A stretch of DNA of 36,412 bases from assembly GCA_016873215.1 (NCBI GenBank), contig VGXU01000024.1, positions 1 through 36,412 of the forward strand, given 5' to 3'. Source of the DNA: Planctomycetota bacterium. Its GTDB lineage: Bacteria; Planctomycetota; Phycisphaerae; Sedimentisphaerales; Anaerohalosphaeraceae. The notes below the pieces were generated by a model. It ran no database searches and was not told where the DNA came from. It saw only the letters and a program-made list of their open reading frames with translations. Below are positions 35,253-36,412 of this stretch, in pieces; position 1 is the stretch's first letter, and each line of letters starts with the position of its first letter. The translations under genes and the position numbers were made by a program.

Positions 35253-36412
35253 ATGAAAACGTTTGCTTTCATCACAATTGGGACGTTATTTTGTCTTTCT
35301 GTTAATCTCCCCGCCGCCACCTACTCCGGCGGGGACGGCACAGCGGCGAATCCATATCAAATTGCAAACAAGACTGACCTGTTGACATTAGCCGCCACAA
35401 CCGCAGATTACAACAAATGCTTTATTCTGACGGCGGACATTGACATGGGAGGACAGGTTTTTACCACCGCCATCATCGCGCCGGATACAGATTCTGTAAG
35501 GAGTGGTTTTCAGGGCACACAGTTCACCGGTATTTTTGATGGCACCGGTCATGTCATATCCAATCTGACCATTACCGCATCGACAAAAGATTACATCGGC
35601 TTGTTTGGCTATGTTGGCTCAGGCGGCCAAATACGGAATCTGGGCGTAGAGAATGCCAATATCACCGGCCACAGTTATGTCGGCGGGCTGGTGGGATATA
35701 ATGATTCTTATAGTGCGATAACCGATTGCTATACGACCGGTTCGGTCAGCGGAACAGGCAACTGTGTCGGCGGTCTGGTGGGGTATAAAAATGGTGGTAC
35801 GATAACGGAATGTTACGCCACGGGCGCCGTCAGCGGAACTAATTATGTCGGCGGCCTGTGCGGGTTGAATTGGGGTTGCACAATCACCTACTGCTATGCG
35901 ACCGGCTCGGTCAGCGGAACAGACAAAGTCGGCGGGCTGGTGGGATATAATGATTCTTATAGTGCGATAACCGATTGCTATACGACCGGTTCGGTCAGCG
36001 GAACAGGATCTTATGTCGGCGGGCTGGTGGGATATAATTCTTATGGTGGTACACTAATCTCCTGCTATGCGACAGGTTCAGTCAGTGGTATCTCCTATGT
36101 CGGCGGGTTGGTGGGGTGGAATAATGGTTCACTAATCTCCAGCTATTCGTCCGGGTCAGTCAGTGGTAACTCTAATGTCGGCGGGCTGGTGGGGTATAAT
36201 AATTGCGGTTCAATAACCTCCTGTTTCTGGGATATCCAGACCAGCGGACTGGAAGATGGAGTAGGCAATCTAAACCCGGATCCGATTGGAGTAACAGGCA
36301 AGAACACCGCCCAAATGAAAGAGATTCAGACCTATCTGGAAACTGGTTGGTCATTTATCCACGGAAATAAAACACTAGGCGATTGGATTATGCCGGACAA
36401 TGATTACCCAAA
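35253..36412 (+). CDS. GLUG-repeat surface protein (3' end outside the window)
   Basis: The open frame runs from ATG 35253 to the window end (386 complete codons) with no stop, so the gene is partial. A Sec signal peptide covers residues 1-22 (ends in LPAATYSGG). A beta-helix-like start (ILTADIDMGGQ, FTGIFDGTGHVISNLTI) precedes about eight GLUG units of about 27 residues, each built on VGGLVGYN...ITDCYTTGSVSGT. The unit at about 389-411 ends the repeat array with FWDIQTSG. Such repeats form right-handed beta-helices on exported adhesin-like proteins; planctomycetes often carry large families of them. AAGGAGA lies about ten bases before the ATG. The target is unknown. Confidence 0.93.
   Translation, partial: MKTFAFITIGTLFCLSVNLPAATYSGGDGTAANPYQIANKTDLLTLAATTADYNKCFILTADIDMGGQVFTTAIIAPDTDSVRSGFQGTQFTGIFDGTGHVISNLTITASTKDYIGLFGYVGSGGQIRNLGVENANITGHSYVGGLVGYNDSYSAITDCYTTGSVSGTGNCVGGLVGYKNGGTITECYATGAVSGTNYVGGLCGLNWGCTITYCYATGSVSGTDKVGGLVGYNDSYSAITDCYTTGSVSGTGSYVGGLVGYNSYGGTLISCYATGSVSGISYVGGLVGWNNGSLISSYSSGSVSGNSNVGGLVGYNNCGSITSCFWDIQTSGLEDGVGNLNPDPIGVTGKNTAQMKEIQTYLETGWSFIHGNKTLGDWIMPDNDYP
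35679..36007 (+). repeat. Two identical 80-bp blocks inside the GLUG gene
   Basis: The 80 bases at 35679-35758 recur unchanged at 35928-36007. The distance is 249 bases (83 codons), about three GLUG units, so recombination between them would delete or add whole units in frame. Other units in the array differ at many silent positions. Confidence 0.9.

Overview
The window looks like chromosomal DNA of an uncultured member of the Planctomycetota, most likely the Phycisphaerae/Sedimentisphaerales side of the phylum. This is an inference. It rests on a GLUG-repeat surface protein with a Sec signal, two paralogous large membrane proteins with a pseudopilin-like C-terminus, a DUF4416 protein, and intergenic regions filled with short A/T-rich phrases and palindromes of the kind I associate with those genomes. 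No rRNA or other firm taxonomic marker is present.

Layout. Positions 1-99 are the end of a gene cut by the window edge. Positions 439-3183 carry ppdK (pyruvate, phosphate dikinase) with its own promoter and terminator. A 1 kb gene-free stretch follows, holding dispersed repeats and a 141-bp MITE-like insertion with 14-bp terminal inverted repeats and a 9-bp target duplication. Next on the minus strand are an exported protein with a SurA-N-like start, a membrane histidine kinase, a GAF-PAS-LuxR regulator, tRNA-Pro(CGG), priA and a GT-C glycosyltransferase. Positions 14764-19514 hold the most interesting locus: a TetR regulator with two operators over its own promoter, a lysine 2,3-aminomutase (kamA) closed by a strong terminator, and two translationally coupled ATP-grasp ligases, one fused to a GNAT acetyltransferase. 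Positions 19616-23920 form a minus-strand envelope group: a small membrane protein, DUF4416, a WecA/TagO-type phosphoglycosyltransferase and an O-antigen ligase/polymerase with a TPR tail.

Positions 24026-30521 run on the plus strand: two overlapping paralogous membrane proteins, asnS with a coiled-coil insertion, and a parvulin-type peptidyl-prolyl isomerase lipoprotein with promoter and terminator. After this come cstA (minus), a degraded small reading frame, der (minus), a zinc-ribbon/PH-domain membrane protein (plus), a 162-bp tandem duplication, and a GLUG-repeat surface protein behind a perfect consensus promoter. That last gene runs off the window end.

How the genes work together. Most of the window is housekeeping (central carbon metabolism, replication restart, translation, ribosome assembly, envelope polymer synthesis and export folding). 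The candidate for an undescribed system is the TetR-kamA-ATP-grasp-ATP-grasp/GNAT locus. It encodes a ligand-controlled enzyme predicted to make beta-lysine, next to enzymes that could ligate and acetylate it. The alternative is the known N-epsilon-acetyl-beta-lysine osmolyte route with unrelated ligases beside it. Five good -35/-10 promoters with exact 17-bp spacers could be placed, and a sixth, weaker one lies upstream of the parvulin gene; these support several start-codon choices.
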